A DNA stretch of 64,000 bases from Rhizomys pruinosus (Eukaryota; Chordata; Mammalia; Rodentia; Spalacidae), in NCBI GenBank assembly GCA_009823505.1, contig VZQC01010985.1, forward strand, positions 753,427 to 817,426, written 5' to 3'. Positions 12,301 to 23,130 of the stretch are shown in pieces; position 1 is the stretch's first letter, and each line of letters opens with the position of its first letter. The position numbers and the translations under genes are program-made. The notes below the pieces were generated by a model. The model did not search any database and had not been told where the DNA came from. It saw nothing but the letters and a program-made list of their open reading frames with translations.

Positions 12301-13232
12301 CTAATGTAGGCACCCAGGGCTATAAATTTCCCTCTTAGGACTGCTTTTAAGGTATCCCATAAGTTTTGTTGTGTTGTATTGTCATTGTCATTCAGTTCCA
12401 GGAATGTTTTTATTTCTTTCTTTATCTCTTCCTTGACCCATTCATTATTCAAGAGTGTGTTGTTTAGTCTCCATGTGTTCTTGTAGGCAGGAGGGCTTGT
12501 CCTGGTGTTGATGTTGAGCTTCATTGCACTGTGGTCTGACAGGATGCATGAAATTATTTCAATCTTTTTGTATTTGTAGAGGTTTCTTCTGTGTCCCAGG
12601 ATGTGGTCGATTTTGGAGAATGTTCCGTGGGGTGCTGAGTAGAAAGTGTATTCTCTGGTATTAGGATGGAATGTTCGGTAGAGGTCTATGAGGTCCATTT
12701 GGTGTATCATATCGTTCAGTTCAGATGTCTCTCTGTTTATTTTTTGTCCTGTTGACCTATCCAAAGGACTCAGTGGGGTATTGAAATCTCCCACTATGAG
12801 TGTGCTGGGGTTAGTCTGTGACTTGTGGTCCTGGAGAATTGTCTTTATAAAGTTTGGTGCACCAGAATTTGGGGCATATATATTCATAATTGTGAAATCT
12901 TCTTGGTGGATTGTTCCTTTGATGAAAATGTAATGGCCTTCTTTGTCTCTTCTGATTTCTTTTACTTTGAAGTCTATTTTATCCGATATTAAAATAGCAA
13001 CACCTGCTTTCTTTTTGGTACCATTTGCTTGGAATATTTTTTTCCATCCCTTCACTTTAAGGTGGTGCCTGTCCTTGAAGGTAAGATGTGTTTCTTGCAG
13101 ACAGCATATCGATGGATTCTGTTTCCTAATCCAGTCTCCCAGTCTATGTCTTTTGATTGGGGAATTTAGTCCATTAATATTTAAGGTTATGACTGATAGG
13201 TTTGTGTTGCTTCCTTTTGCCTTATTATCCAT
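9399..13232 (-). CDS. ORF2: LINE-1 ORF2 protein: endonuclease / reverse transcriptase, 1277 aa
   Basis: The protein nicks target DNA and copies L1 RNA from the exposed 3' end. It starts with an ATG at 13232 and ends with TAG at 9401-9399. The N-terminal APE-type endonuclease shows the expected residues: N18 in TLNINGLN, E47 in CLQETHL, Y119 in NIYAPN, D149 and N151 in VGDFN, D209 in SKIDHILG, and S232-D233-H234. The reverse transcriptase lies at about 470-780, with the first catalytic Asp at D604 (SIDAEKAFD) and the FADD box at 704-707. All of these sit at a constant offset of +4 from the well-studied human protein. A C-terminal Cys-rich motif (CX3CX7HX4C, in [18 protein letters not shown]) is complete. 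Length is normal for the family (about 1275-1281 aa). No stop or frameshift was found. Translation is expected by reinitiation after ORF1, 41 bp upstream. Confidence 0.97.
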   Translation of the reverse strand: MDNKAKGSNTNLSVITLNINGLNSPIKRHRLGDWIRKQNPSICCLQETHLTFKDRHHLKVKGWKKIFQANGTKKKAGVAILISDKIDFKVKEIRRDKEGHYIFIKGTIHQEDFTIMNIYAPNSGAPNFIKTILQDHKSQTNPSTLIVGDFNTPLSPLDRSTGQKINRETSELNDMIHQMDLIDLYRTFHPNTREYTFYSAPHGTFSKIDHILGHRRNLYKYKKIEIISCILSDHSAMKLNINTRTSPPAYKNTWRLNNTLLNNEWVKEEIKKEIKTFLELNDNDNTTQQNLWDTLKAVLRGKFIALGAYIRKTERAQVNDLTLQLKALERQQQMNPKRNRQEEITKIRAEINEIETKKTIQKINEAKSWFFERINKIDRPLAQLTKRKKEQLQINTICDEKGNITTDKEKIKKIIWEYYKNLYSTKFENLEEMDEYLKSWESPKLGQEETSSLNRPITYEEIEDVVRSLPTKKSPGPDGFTAEFYKTFQKDLQPLFLKLFRSIQSEGILPNSFYEANITLLPKPGKDTTKKENYRPISLMNTDAKILNRILANRIQTHIKKIIHHDQVGFIPEMQGWFNIRKSINIIKHINGIKDKNHTIISIDAEKAFDKIQHPFMLKVLEGIGLEGSFLNVIKAIYRKPTANIILNGEMTETFPLKVGTRQGCPLSPLLFNIVLETLARAIRQEKDIKGVLIGKEEVKLSLFADDMIVYLRDAKNSTRKLLETINSFSKVAGYKINLRKSMAFLYTKNKQLEKEFKETFPLTIASKTIRYLGTNLTKDTKDLYNKNFKPLKKEIEEDLRRWKNLPCSWIGKINIVKMSILPKLLYRFNAIPIKIPKSFFTGLETKVLKFIWRNKRPRIAKSILSEKSYTGGISIPDFKLYYRAIVIKTAWYWHKNRPVDQWNKTEDPNLSTYNFSHLIFDKGAKKPQWRKDSIFSKWCWQNWITTCRRMKLNPYLSPCTKVNSRWIKDLNVKPQTLKVIEEKVGSRLQDIGVGKDFLNQTAAAQELRSTIDKWDLIKLKSFCTSKETIKEVKRNPTEWEETFTADTSDKALISRIYKLLKKQRKKKTNDPLNRWSKELNRDFTSEELEMSEKHLKNCSTSLIIKEMQMKTTLRYHLTPIRLARIKKTNDTKCWRGCGERGTLIHCWWECKLVQPLWKAVWRTLGRLGMNLPPDPAIPLLGMYPQDLRHHRDTCTAMFIAALFTIARSWNQPKCPSTDEWIEKMWYIYTMEFYAAVKKDDITSFAGKWLELEDIMLSEVTQSQKNKRRMVSLICGC

Positions 13233-13273
13233 CTGCGGTTTTGATTTAGGTTTCTACTTCTGCAGTTATGCTT

Positions 13274-14392
13274 TTATTGATTTCTCCTTCTAGTTGCCTG
13301 GGGTTGGTTGCTCCTTTCTTCTGTTCTTTGGATTGCTTCAAGTATTCTCTGAAGGGTTGGTTTTCCGGACATGTATTCTTTCAAGTTGTTTATGTCATGG
13401 AAGATTTTCCTCTCTCCTTCCACTATGATTGACATTTTTGCTGGGTATAGTAACCTGGGCTGGCATCCATTGTCCCTCAACACTGGGAATGCTTTGCTCC
13501 AGGTTCTTCTTGCCTTCATCGTTTGCTGTGAGAAGTCCGTTGTTATTCTGATAGGTTTCCCCTTATAGGTCACTTGTTGTTTTTCTCTTGTCGCTTTAAG
13601 AATTTTCTCTTTGTTTTGGGTGTCCAGCATTTTAACTATGATGTGGCGTGGAGAATTTCTTTTCTGATCTTGTCTGTTTGGAGTTCTATGTGCTTCTTGT
13701 ATTGGTATTGGTTTGTCCTTTTTTAGTTTGGGGAAGTTTTCATCTATTATTCTGTTGAAGATCTGATCAATACCTTTCTCTTGGGATTCTTCTCCTTCCT
13801 CTATTCCTATGATGCGGAGGTTTGATCTTTTCATAGTGTCCCACAGCTCCTGGTTGTTCCATTTTTGTGTATTTTTAAATTTTTCATAATCTTTCCTTGA
13901 GGTTTTTAGTTGTTCTGTGTTGTCCTCCAGGTCTGATATTCTTTGTTCTGCTTCCTCCATTCTGCTTCTGAGGCTTTTTTCATTCCTTTCCTCTTGAATG
14001 GATGAGTGTTTGATTTCCTTTTTCATTTCCTCTTCTGATTTCTTTAGTGTTTCTATTTCTTTTTGGAGCTTCTCGATCTCTTTTTGTAGCTCTTTTGTTT
14101 GCTGGTTGGTTTCTTTTTCTTTTTCAGCATGGGATCTTTTCAGTGTTTCTACTTCCTTCCGGAGCTTGTCATTCTCTCTCTCTCGGTCCTCATTCTCTTT
14201 TCTTAGTTCTTTAATTTGTTCTTTATGATCTTGTAGTTCTTTAAGTATGTTCCCAATTGTGTTTCTGATGTCTGTGTCCTGGGGCATCCCCGGAGGGATC
14301 CCACTGCAGGAGTCATCCATAGGGTTGGTAAAGCTTGGCGTGGGATTATCCTGCACCTTTCCAGTGTAGTCTCTTCTTCGTGATCCTGGCAT
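13274..14392 (-). CDS. ORF1: LINE-1 ORF1 protein: RNA-binding coiled-coil trimer, 372 aa
   Basis: ORF1p coats L1 RNA and acts as a nucleic-acid chaperone in the L1 ribonucleoprotein particle. I place the start at the ATG at 14392 (MPGSRRRDYTGK). The frame is open further upstream to 14443, but that codon is GTG and there is no earlier in-frame ATG. A short basic/polar head is followed by a long heptad coiled coil (about residues 44-165, rich in K and E). Next come the RRM (about 185-275, with NLRIIGIEEGEES and RHIIVKM) and the C-terminal domain (about 276-350, with MKARRTWSKAFPVL and QPRLLYPAKMS). The tail ends in the basic ATRRRNQ. Length is close to mouse ORF1p. The stop (TAA) is at 13276-13274. 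Confidence 0.95.
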   Translation of the reverse strand: MPGSRRRDYTGKVQDNPTPSFTNPMDDSCSGIPPGMPQDTDIRNTIGNILKELQDHKEQIKELRKENEDRERENDKLRKEVETLKRSHAEKEKETNQQTKELQKEIEKLQKEIETLKKSEEEMKKEIKHSSIQEERNEKSLRSRMEEAEQRISDLEDNTEQLKTSRKDYEKFKNTQKWNNQELWDTMKRSNLRIIGIEEGEESQEKGIDQIFNRIIDENFPKLKKDKPIPIQEAHRTPNRQDQKRNSPRHIIVKMLDTQNKEKILKATREKQQVTYKGKPIRITTDFSQQTMKARRTWSKAFPVLRDNGCQPRLLYPAKMSIIVEGERKIFHDINNLKEYMSGKPTLQRILEAIQRTEERSNQPQATRRRNQ

Positions 14393-14812
14393 ATGGGCTT
14401 CTCCTTGCCTGTATTCCAATGTGAGTCCTGAATGCCTCTTCACTGTGTTGAAGGCGTGCTTTGCTTGCCTCCTTCAGATCCTTCTTCGTAATCTCAGTTG
14501 GCGGGGGGGGGGGGGCTCTTCAGCCCGCGCCCCGGCACCTGCCGCTGGGCTCAGGAGATCTCAAATCTCAAGAGTCACACAAGCGTGCCTTTAATACCGG
14601 CTGGGAGGATAACTCCGCCCCCACAGCCACTAGATCTAATCAAGCCAAAGACCACACCTTTAATCCCAGCTGGGAGGATAACTCCAACCTCACAGCCACT
14701 AAGGCCAATCAAACCAAAGACAGCAGGACCAAAGGATCAACAATCAGCTCGCCGAGGCACCCAGTTCCTACCTGTCTCCCCCTCTTCCTTCCTCTGGGCT
14801 CAGGAGATCTCA
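14393..14812 (-). promoter_or_regulatory. L1 5' UTR / internal promoter with repeated units
   Basis: The region upstream of ORF1 contains two tandem copies of a 69-bp unit (about 14583-14651 and 14652-14720). They share ctgggaggataactcc, cacagccacta and ccaaagac. The 19-bp motif gggctcaggagatctcaaa occurs at 14543 and again at 14796, 253 bp apart, next to the inferred 5' end; this looks like one full monomer plus the start of another. A G run of about 13 lies at about 14502-14516. Rodent L1 promoters are typically built of tandem monomers, so promoter function is inferred from family knowledge and position. I do not recognise this monomer type. Confidence 0.7.
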
Positions 14813-14822
14813 AAACTCAATT

Positions 14823-15390
14823 CTATTCATGCTCCGTTAGATTACTTTGGCCTGAAATTCCTCCTCACAGACAGCAACGAAGGCAGCCTTAGAGTCCTTA
14901 TGAGTGTAGCTTCTTGGAGTGGGAGGTCCTCAGCCCCCAAGCAGCTCTGCCCTGACACTGTTCCTCATCTGTCTCTGGCCACATTCTGGGTCCAGCAGTC
15001 ATCCCTGAACCCTGTAGAGGTTTCCTGGGCATTTGAATTTGGGATTATTCCTTGGACAGTTTCTGTCTTCCTGTCTTGCCTTCCCAGCTAAGCTGTGAGC
15101 ACAGAGCTCTGTTGTGACTGGTATTCTCCTCTGCCTTTTCCTGCACTGCTTTCTGTTTGGTCTTTTGTCATTTCTAAGACACAGGGGGTACTGCTAGTCA
15201 TGCTCCAAACAGCTGAGTGGTTTGAGTCCCTCTTTTGCCGCCCTGATAGCTGAGTGTCCCAAGCTCTTCCCTCGACTTCCCTCAACTTCAACTTCTCTTA
15301 GCCCTCTGATTCCTCAACAGTCCCTGCCTCCTAGGGCCAAGTAGAAGGTTCTGGAGAGTGCGGCATGTGGCAAGGTGTCCCCATGTCTGG
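14823..15390. other. Unique non-coding sequence
   Basis: I see no repeat family or exon. Short open frames cross the L1 boundary and are not gene-like. Confidence 0.5.
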
Positions 15391-15394
15391 TACA

Positions 15395-15690
15395 GTCATT
15401 CCTCAGCATCTATGTGAACAGGCTTCAGGATACACTTTGGATACCAAACTTATGCTCAGTCTTTTCTGTAAAGTGGCATAGTGTTTGCATATAGCCTATA
15501 ATCTTTCTGAATACTTACAGACTACTTATAGATTGCCTAGAATAATACAATGTATATGCTATGTAAATAATAGTTACATTGTACTGTTTAGAGAATGAGG
15601 ATAAGAAAAAAAAAATCCCTGTATGTGTTCCGTTTAGATGATGTTTTTTCAAATATTTTCAGTCCATAGTTGGTTGAAGCTGCCACACAT
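15395..15690. mobile_element. Tigger/MER2-like DNA transposon fossil
   Basis: The order of blocks is that of a non-autonomous TcMar-Tigger element: ggcttcaggatacactttgg, then ggcatagtgtttgcatatag, then acaatgtatatgctatgtaa, then tgtactgtttagagaatgag. It closes with caaatattttcagtccatag and a ttggttgaa end. CpG sites of the family have decayed. It is ancient and non-coding. Confidence 0.65.
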
Positions 15691-17560
15691 CTCACTGAAT
15701 CTCACAGTGGCCTCAGGAAGCAGGGATTAACATTCCCATTGTAGTTAAGAGCAATGAGTGCCACTTGTGAGTCTCCTTGGACCCCAGAGTCCTTTATTTA
15801 GAGGGTTGTTCCCCATTTTGATCATTTACCTTGTCACTGTACTTCAGCTCTCCAGACCTGGAGTGAGAGTGCGGAGCCTAGGGTGGGGAAATCCCAGTCA
15901 GTCCGAGACTGAGCTCTTACACCAAGAGAAACATCCCAGAAGTGAAGAACGAGGCTCAGCTGAGACCTCGAGAGAGGTCAGCCAGCAGCACATGGATTGA
16001 GGCAAGAGAAGGAAACAGGCAGACCTGAACAGCAGGAAGCATGGGCCTGTAAGTGGCCTGCAGCCTCCGTCTCCTGGTTTGCCTGGTAAGGAGATCACAT
16101 TGGCCTCTCTCTCTTCAGTCTTCTGCACACTGGGTGCAGGTCCAGTCTTCTGCACATTGTCATTTAAGCAGCTACTGTGTCTTGAAAGAACCATAACCAG
16201 AATGTTTTCTAGGCTGCAGGCTCCCACCCTACTTCAGGGAAAGGGAGTTAGGATATCGTCCCAGAATGTCTTCCCAAGAAATAGGCCTGGAGTGAAGGGT
16301 TTTAATACAAATGGTTTGGGGGAGAATTTGAGCTCAGGTGGGAGGGAGTGCTATAGAACAAGCTGCCCCCTGTGGGAACAGCACAGTCTGTTCTATGCCA
16401 GGAATGTCAGCAAGCTCATGTCCTTGAGAGGCGGGGAGCCAGGATGTCCATGCTCCACTTTCTGTCCTGGTGGACCAGAAAGGAACATACACTCTGCCTC
16501 TGCATCTCTGTCTCTTTCTGTCTCTCTCTGCCTCCCTACCTCCCTACCTCCCTCTGCCTCTCTCTCTCTCTCTCTGTACTCATACATCCCAACACAGGCC
16601 TGCTAGACACTTAGTGAATGTTCAGTGAAGCAATGAATCTAATTTGTAGACTTCGGCTCTTTCAAGTCTTGAAGAGTTCCCTTAGAGTCCTTTTGGTCAA
16701 CCTGCCATATCATATGACATTGGGGTCCTTTCCTCAGCTTCCAACAGTAGCTTGACTACCACCCCTGCTGATAAGCTTCGCATTGCTAGGAATAGCCTAC
16801 TCCCTCCTAAGACATTCTGACCGTGAGAAAGTCCTCTATCAGCTGTCATTCTGTGGTGTCCCTGCTCTGGCCAGGAAAGGCAGAGCTAACTCTCTTCTGA
16901 AAGTCTGTAAGCATCCTCTGAGGACTTGTGACCAATAGAAGGCTCCCCAAGAAGCCACACCTCCTATGCTGTGTCCCAGTGACACAGTTGTCTGCAGTCC
17001 AGCCACCTCCCAGCCGAGGATGGGAAATAGATTTTTCTTTTGCATAAACAAGTAGCTCAACTACCCAGGGCAGGGGAATTTGATCTGAGTAAATGCCTTG
17101 AGTTTTGCAATTCTCCTGTGAGTCTGTGGGCCAGTGCTGGCTGGGTCTGCAGCTTCTTCTGGAAGGAACAGGCCTGTGAAACCCTGGGTTGAGCCAAATG
17201 TCCCATCAGGGGATTCTACTTTTGGCTACAGGGGGTGGGGACTGAGCAAGAAGTCAGTTGTGTAAGGCCGGGTGCTGACCACAGCTATAACAAAGGTACT
17301 TTGAGCCAAGCTTCCTTCAGGGCCAGCATGGCCTGCCCTACTCTGTCTCAGAACTACCTATTCAGACCCTCCTCAGGACACCAACAAAGACTTGTGGTGA
17401 TTGGATGCCAAATGGAAAGCTAGAGTGTGTGGCTCCTGTCATCTCAAGCACACACATGCTGGCTGCTAGGCACTTGGAGAGGTGCCTGCTAGTCAGTGGA
17501 GAAATCAGAACTGAACCGAGGGGCAGAAGACTCTGGCTCATGTCTCCATCTAGCAGCTTG
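15691..17560. other. Mostly unique non-coding sequence
   Basis: A weak MIR-like stretch lies at about 15700-15760 and a pyrimidine-rich simple region with TCTC and CCTACCTC runs at about 16500-16577. No supportable exon was seen. Confidence 0.45.
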
Positions 17561-17569
17561 GGTAAAGCA

Positions 17570-17960
17570 CCATTTTAGTCTTCTGGAATTGCTGTGTCAA
17601 GACACCAGAGAGTTGGTGGCACAATCAACAGAAATGTATGCTTTCCTCATTGTAGGACTCCAAGGTGCTGGCAGAGCTAGTTCCCTCTGAGGCCACTCTC
17701 CTTGGATCATAAGACAGCAGCCTTCTTGTTGTCTCTTCATGTGGTCGTCCTGCTGTGCATACTCCTGGAGTCTATGTGTACTAATCTCTTTTCATAAAAA
17801 CAACAGGCAGGTTAGATTAAAACCCTAAGGGCCTCATATTAACTTAACTGCCATAAGAACATTCTGTCTCCAAATCCAATCACATCCTGAAATACTGGCT
17901 GTGAGGTCTTAGACATAAGCTGGGGTGAAGGGAGGGCACAGTTCAACCCGTAACAGCCAT
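17570..17960 (-). mobile_element. MLT1-type MaLR LTR, minus strand
   Basis: Landmarks of a reversed MLT1 LTR occur in order: a caacagaaatgtatgcttt block, ctccaaggtgctggcagagc, ccactctccttggatcataa, a cttcttgttgtctcttcatg block, tctgtctccaaatccaatca and a cacagttcaacccgtaaca end. It is a solo, non-coding ancient LTR. It lies in the same orientation as those at 1650 and 28590. Confidence 0.7.
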
Positions 17961-17964
17961 TAAA

Positions 17965-19470
17965 CTGGTTCTCAATGGCTTTCTCATCTGTAACCCAGAT
18001 TGCTGTACAGCTCAAATGGGGCCACTTGCATAAAACCTTCCTAAGTGGAAGGATGTCTAATTACAGACCCAAATTGATGAAGACTACTGTGGCATTTCCA
18101 TAGGGGAGATATCTAGAGACATGTGAGTATCTGGGAAGACAGACACTCCCTTTTCTTTTTCTTGAGAGTTCATGGTCAATAAATGCCAGGCGTTTTCAGA
18201 CTCTGGAACCGGGCCTTGGCAGCCATGATTCACCATCGGTGCTGTAGGGGGTGGGAGCAAGGAGACCGTGTTAAGCTGGCAAGAAGGTGACCTGGACCTA
18301 CTTTTCCTGATCTTCCAGATCACTATCCCAGCATTCATAGGATGCTCTGGGCCTTCAGTTTCTTCATTTGGTCCATGGGCAAGGACAAAACTTAACCTAG
18401 AAGATTTCTAAGCTATGTAATCCTGGGTGCTGGTAGCAGCTTTAATAAAAGTTGGAAGGTAAAGTTGTCATCGAGAGTCAAGCCTAGCTGAGTTAACTGC
18501 TCTGTTATAACTGTGACTTTATAATCCCAACCCCCCTGTGGGCCTATGACCAGGGTCCATTTCTGTCCAGTTAGTGTAGCTTTAGCCATAATCCTAGTCA
18601 CAGACTAGCTTTGAAAGATGTGGATGGTTAATGCACCCCACTCCTATTATTTGAATCACGCCTAAAACTGAGAGCAATATTTACCTTCTGCACCTCCTTC
18701 TTCTCAGCATTCCACTTCCCACTGAGCTTAACTGTTGAAAATATCAGCCGGCCCCTCACCAGAGAAAAGGCAGTCTGTCTATCTTTCTAGTGTGTTTCGT
18801 GATCTGCAGGCTGGGGGCCAGAACAGGAGGCTATCTTTTCCTTCTCCTGGAACATCAGAGAACAGCAGTGTGTAGGGATGAACACCATGAGAGATATATC
18901 TCTCCAAAGCTTCTGTCCCAAGTTCCAGCCCTTAGGAAGCTGGAATTTACAGCATCAGCCCAGCCCCAAGTCATTAATAAAAGAAAATTAGCTCTCTCTG
19001 GGTGAGGACATTTTTCACTGGAGTCTAAGGGCTGTAATGAGGCACTATCAAAGCCCCAATGTGCCATATGAATTTTATATGCCCTGTTTCCTACAAGTTC
19101 TGAACAGCTTGGCCAATTTGTAAGGTAATGACTTTTCCAGCCATAATTTCTTTCATATGATTTTTGTAATGTGGACATTTCCCCTCCTGACTAAGCTACA
19201 CACAGCCTAGTTGAGTGGATTAAGGCAAGAAGGTGGGGCATTCTGCTCAAGCCCAGAGCAGTGGGCAAAATCCACTTTGCACAGCCTTGGGCCTGAGGGC
19301 ATACTTCTCAGTGATGTGCAGTGAGGGAGCATTTTGTAGAATCAGTGAAAGCAGTCATGTCAGCAACTCTTCATTTCTTTGCAACCCTAGCTGTTATTTC
19401 AGGTGTCTCTACCTGTGTCAGACTCTGTGCTGGCCCTGGGGAGATAAGGGTAGTCAGTGTGGACAGACAG
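17965..19470. other. Mostly unique non-coding sequence
   Basis: A faint MIR-like patch is present at about 17970-18050. I see no other recognisable element and no exon. Confidence 0.4.
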
Positions 19471-19472
19471 GG

Positions 19473-19512
19473 ACACACACACACACACACACACTCACAC
19501 ACACACACACAA
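19473..19512. repeat. (CA)n microsatellite
   Basis: CA dinucleotide tract with one CTCA interruption, followed directly by a G-rich run (about 19513-19526). Confidence 0.95.
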
Positions 19513-19918
19513 GGGGGGGAGGGGGTAGCAGAGAGACAACAAGTGACTTGGGTGGAATAAACTCACATACAGTACCACAGGGGAGGAATTCCATTTGTCT
19601 AACTAGAGCAACCTCCAGTGTCCCTTTTGGCTCCTGATAGCAACTTGGCAGTAGGCTCAGCTGACTAAAAAAAAAAGATATGGCTAAGAGGAGACAGTCT
19701 CCTTCTCTCCCCCTTCTCAAGGCCAGTGCCTGTCCAGATGCTCTGCTGGAAAAGGGACAGAAGCAGGAGTCCCCAGGGTGGGCCCATACATACCCATAAA
19801 TCTACCTGTTCCTCTCCTTCCTTTGATCTGGACACTCCTCTCTCCCCAGAATCAATATCCAGCAAGTAGCTACTGAATCGAGAGTCAGGGAGCACCCAGC
19901 CCTCACTTTTGATTATGT

Positions 19919-19922
<4 letters not shown>

Positions 19923-19955
<33 letters not shown>
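19923..19955. repeat. (TG)n microsatellite
   Basis: Pure TG dinucleotide tract of about 16 units. Confidence 0.96.
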
Positions 19956-19956
<1 letters not shown>

Positions 19957-22900
19957 ACTTTAACTTAACCTGGCCTATATTAGGTAAAGCCACAATGTCT
20001 TAAAGTATGTGAATCATCCCAGTTTCCTTGGGCATTAGAGACCCATTTAGTCACCACCTTTTGTCCATGTATCTGTTCAACAGGTTTCAAACACCAGTGA
20101 GGACCCAGACACTCAGCCTGCAGGACTGAGTGGGCCCTGCAAGGACTGACTAGACAGTTGGCATCCCTGAGATCTTGCCCTCACATTCACATACCTCCTT
20201 ATCTCCCTCCATCTCCCCCACACTTAGAGGTGGGGCAGCTGTCACTCACTTTGGAAGGTGAGGAGTAAAGCCCCAAACCATCACACCCAGGTAGAACTTG
20301 AGCCCTCAGGCTCCTAGATGGGTACTCGCTGGTCCTCCTGCCTCTTCCACTACATTGCTGATGAGCCCACTTCACAGATGCACTAGCTGTGAGCCAGCCT
20401 GGGGGAGAACAGGCTAGGGCAGTCATGGGCAGCACTTGGCCCCCTTCTTTTCCACTTCTCTTAGTTAAATTGGTGCATTTCCCTTGGAAAGAAAAGCCAT
20501 TTTGACATTCCCACAGGAAGCATGCTGGACACATCTTAGCTATGTGTGCTGCTCCTGAGTTGAGAGGCTTTAGGAGTCTTTGAACAGCAGCTGTATTCCC
20601 AGAAATGGGCCATTCCTAGAAGTGGCCATATACCCAGACCCCCTTAACAAATGCATGGCTCCTCTTGGACTGGCACGTAGTGCAGGGGACTGGAGAGAGA
20701 AGCCCGCCATGCTGGTCCAGGAGGATGGTAGTTCATTTTCTGGGTGTATACTGAGCACCTATCACACTCCAGACATCATTCTGGGCATTTCACTGACAAA
20801 CATATTCACTTCCCTTAAGAAGTTCCCAGTTTAATGAAGACTAAACACATTAGGAGATAATTACTCAGATTATAAAAATATATTTGCCACTATACAGAAA
20901 TAACTGGTTTTAAGCTACACTGCCTCTGGCTACATGCTCTCAGACCATATATCCAAATCCCTGAAGGCAAACCTTAAACACCCACTAATGAATTTGCCAC
21001 ACGCATGCCTGAGGAAGGACAGAATATTTATAATTATCCCCTTTGTCATGAATAGCAAGCTTTGAATGAAACTTCCTGGGCCCATCTGGAGATGGGTGCC
21101 ATGGGTTACTAGCTCAGTGACCATGAGCAAATTACCTTCCTCTGAACCTGTGTCTCATGAAATTTATGAAGTGAATAACAGGCCTGTGTCCTAGCTTGTT
21201 TAGAAGTTTAGCCATTGCACCTATAAAGCTCTTAACTCTCTTCCAGACATTTAACAAGAGCAAAAATAATTATTCACTACTGTTATTGTTATCCCAATGT
21301 TAAGAAAAGGAAATTATGGCTTAGAGAGATCCACTATGGAATGTGTAGTTAGACCTAGGACTTACCTGCTAACCGGAGATCCTAATTGGTTGTCAGTCAC
21401 CACCATGCTAATGGGCCCAGCATGTTCGTGCCCAGCCCAGGTGAAATTTGAGCTTTGCTTGTGGGTAGAGGAGACTGAACAATTCTTGGGACCCAGTGCA
21501 GCAAGGTTGGTCACAGAACACACCTGTCCAGGGTCTGGAGATTGATGAATGGGGACAAAGATGCTGAACAGATCTCTGTGTAGGACAGAATCCTGATCCA
21601 CATTCCTACCTATCCGGGAAGGTGCCACCTGTTGGTGGGTAAAGAGATCGCCTGCCCTCAGGGAGCTATCTGCCCATGTGTACTTCTGCCTTCAATAGAG
21701 TCCTACCAACCTAAGAGTAGGGTAACCCGAGAGTCACAGATTCTGAGCATCTGAGTCAAAGGGTACATACGGGCTTTTGTGAACATCCAGGTGGAGACTA
21801 TGGCCAGTCCCTGGACCTCTGCTTTGGGGCCTCTGTTGTCTAGACTTCTCTGCCCCCATCTAGTCTGTGGAAATCTTATCTTTGTGCACCCAGCAGGTGC
21901 TCCTGAATCCACACCCCCCTCCTCACAACACCTCACTCATACAATTCCTTCTTAGTTCCCTGCTGTTAGGGCAGAGCTTCCGTGTATTCTTATATTCGCT
22001 TGGAGTATGACCCACATTTGGGTACACCTAGATCTAAACACCTAGCTCAGAGGTTGGCACAAAAAGAGTTGTCCAACTGAAATGGATTTGATTGAAGGGG
22101 CTGGGTAGCGTTGGGAGAGTGGTTAAAAGTTCTGAAATAACATGAGCAAAAGACAGAAAAAAACTGGACCTCTCCCACGCTAATCTGTGAGGGCTGCATG
22201 ACAAACTTGGACTGTTCTCAAGGCATATGGACCTTGTCTAAGAAGGAGGCCCAGAGAGCCACCTCCTGCCCCTCTTCTAAGGAGACATGGACACACATGA
22301 CCTCTGTGGACTCCTAGAGAAAGAGAAAGGGTGGCTTGTAAAACCTCCTGGCTCATAAGCACAAGCTTCTATCACTCTTCAAAGTGGTACTTCTGCATCG
22401 GTGCCACAGGCCACAGTGACATGCTTTATTTGAGTAATTAACTGGATGGTGCACCCAAACTCTAAGAAAGCCAAGTTCACTTGGCTGAAATTACTTGCTT
22501 CCAAGCTCCACCCTTTCTTGTGTGGCTCAAAGACATTCTAAGAATTAAGACTAAAGTCAAATTCTACAAGGACCTTTCCTCCCCCAGATTAGGGGCAAGG
22601 CTTGGCAACCTAGAGAGGGGCAATAACCACGCAGCTCCATTTCCAATAAGACTCATTTTGAATTGCCCTCGCAGGAAGCTGAGAACTGGCTTGTTCTCAT
22701 TCCTCCTAGGTTCTACGTGCTCCCTGTCTGCCTTCTCCTGGGAAGGCATCATCTTGCCAATGGCCTGTGCCTGTGCTGGCAGCTCCTCTGCGCTGGTCAC
22801 CAGTGCCGAATGCTCCAGGGCTGCCTCCTTTGCTCCACGTCTGCCTGTCTTCACAGTCATCTCCTAAATGCCCACCTGCATGTTGGACTTCTCTCCTGGA

Positions 22901-22960
22901 CATCACACACTCCTACACCTCTAGGCTCCGACAGCTCCACCTGTTTGTGCACAGGCACCT
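19956..22960. other. Mostly unique non-coding sequence with ancient repeat fragments
   Basis: An L2/MIR-like stretch lies at about 20740-20870 (tactgagcacctatcacact-like). A plus-strand MIR-like core is at 21110-21190 (cagtgaccatgagcaaatta) and a reversed one at about 21270-21365. The remainder looks unique. CpG is very rare. No exon was recognised. Confidence 0.45.
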
Positions 22961-23130
22961 CCAAATGAGCGTACTCCAAATGAGCGTACTCCAATTGAGC
23001 GTACTCCAAATGAGCGTACTCCAAATGAGCGTACTCCAATTGAGCGTACTCCAATTGAGCGTACTCCAAATGAGCGTACTCCAAATGAGCGTACTCCAAG
23101 TGAGCGTACTCCAAATGAGCGTACTCCAAA
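22961..23130. repeat. 15-bp tandem repeat, 11 copies
   Basis: Eleven consecutive 15-bp units of ccaaatgagcgtact, plus a partial twelfth, show no length variation. The only internal variation is at the fifth base of the unit, in the order A,A,T,A,A,T,T,A,A,G,A. Each unit keeps one CpG (gagcgtac). Because 15 is a multiple of three, open frames run through the array on both strands as pentapeptide repeats (MSVLQ on plus, LEYAH on minus). These are a consequence of the repeat, not evidence for a protein. Confidence 0.98.

Larger units (their letters stand above)
9057..14812 (-). mobile_element. Full-length LINE-1 retrotransposon with both ORFs intact, minus strand
   Basis: Read on the minus strand the order is 5' UTR (14812-14393), ORF1 (14392-13274), a 41-bp spacer, ORF2 (13232-9399), 3' UTR (9398 to about 9070) and an oligo(A) tail (T run at 9055-9069). 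Total length is about 5.8 kb. The likely TSD is aaactcaatt at 9047-9056 and 14813-14822, with the right boundary falling just after a repeated 5' UTR motif. ORF1 encodes an RNA-binding coiled-coil protein and ORF2 an endonuclease/reverse transcriptase; together they carry out target-primed reverse transcription of the L1 RNA. Both frames are unbroken and the tail is still present, so the copy is young. A GTT-repeat tract (about 9289-9316) lies in the 3' UTR. Activity cannot be read from sequence alone. Confidence 0.95.

Noticed and set aside
9685..13293. Plus-strand open frames opposite the L1, some rich in hydrophobic residues
   Set aside because: They are antisense shadows of ORF1 and ORF2, with compositions that follow from the coding strand.
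14393..14443. Extension of L1 ORF1 by 17 codons to a 389-residue protein
   Set aside because: The extended start is GTG. The first in-frame ATG is at 14392 and gives a protein of normal family length.
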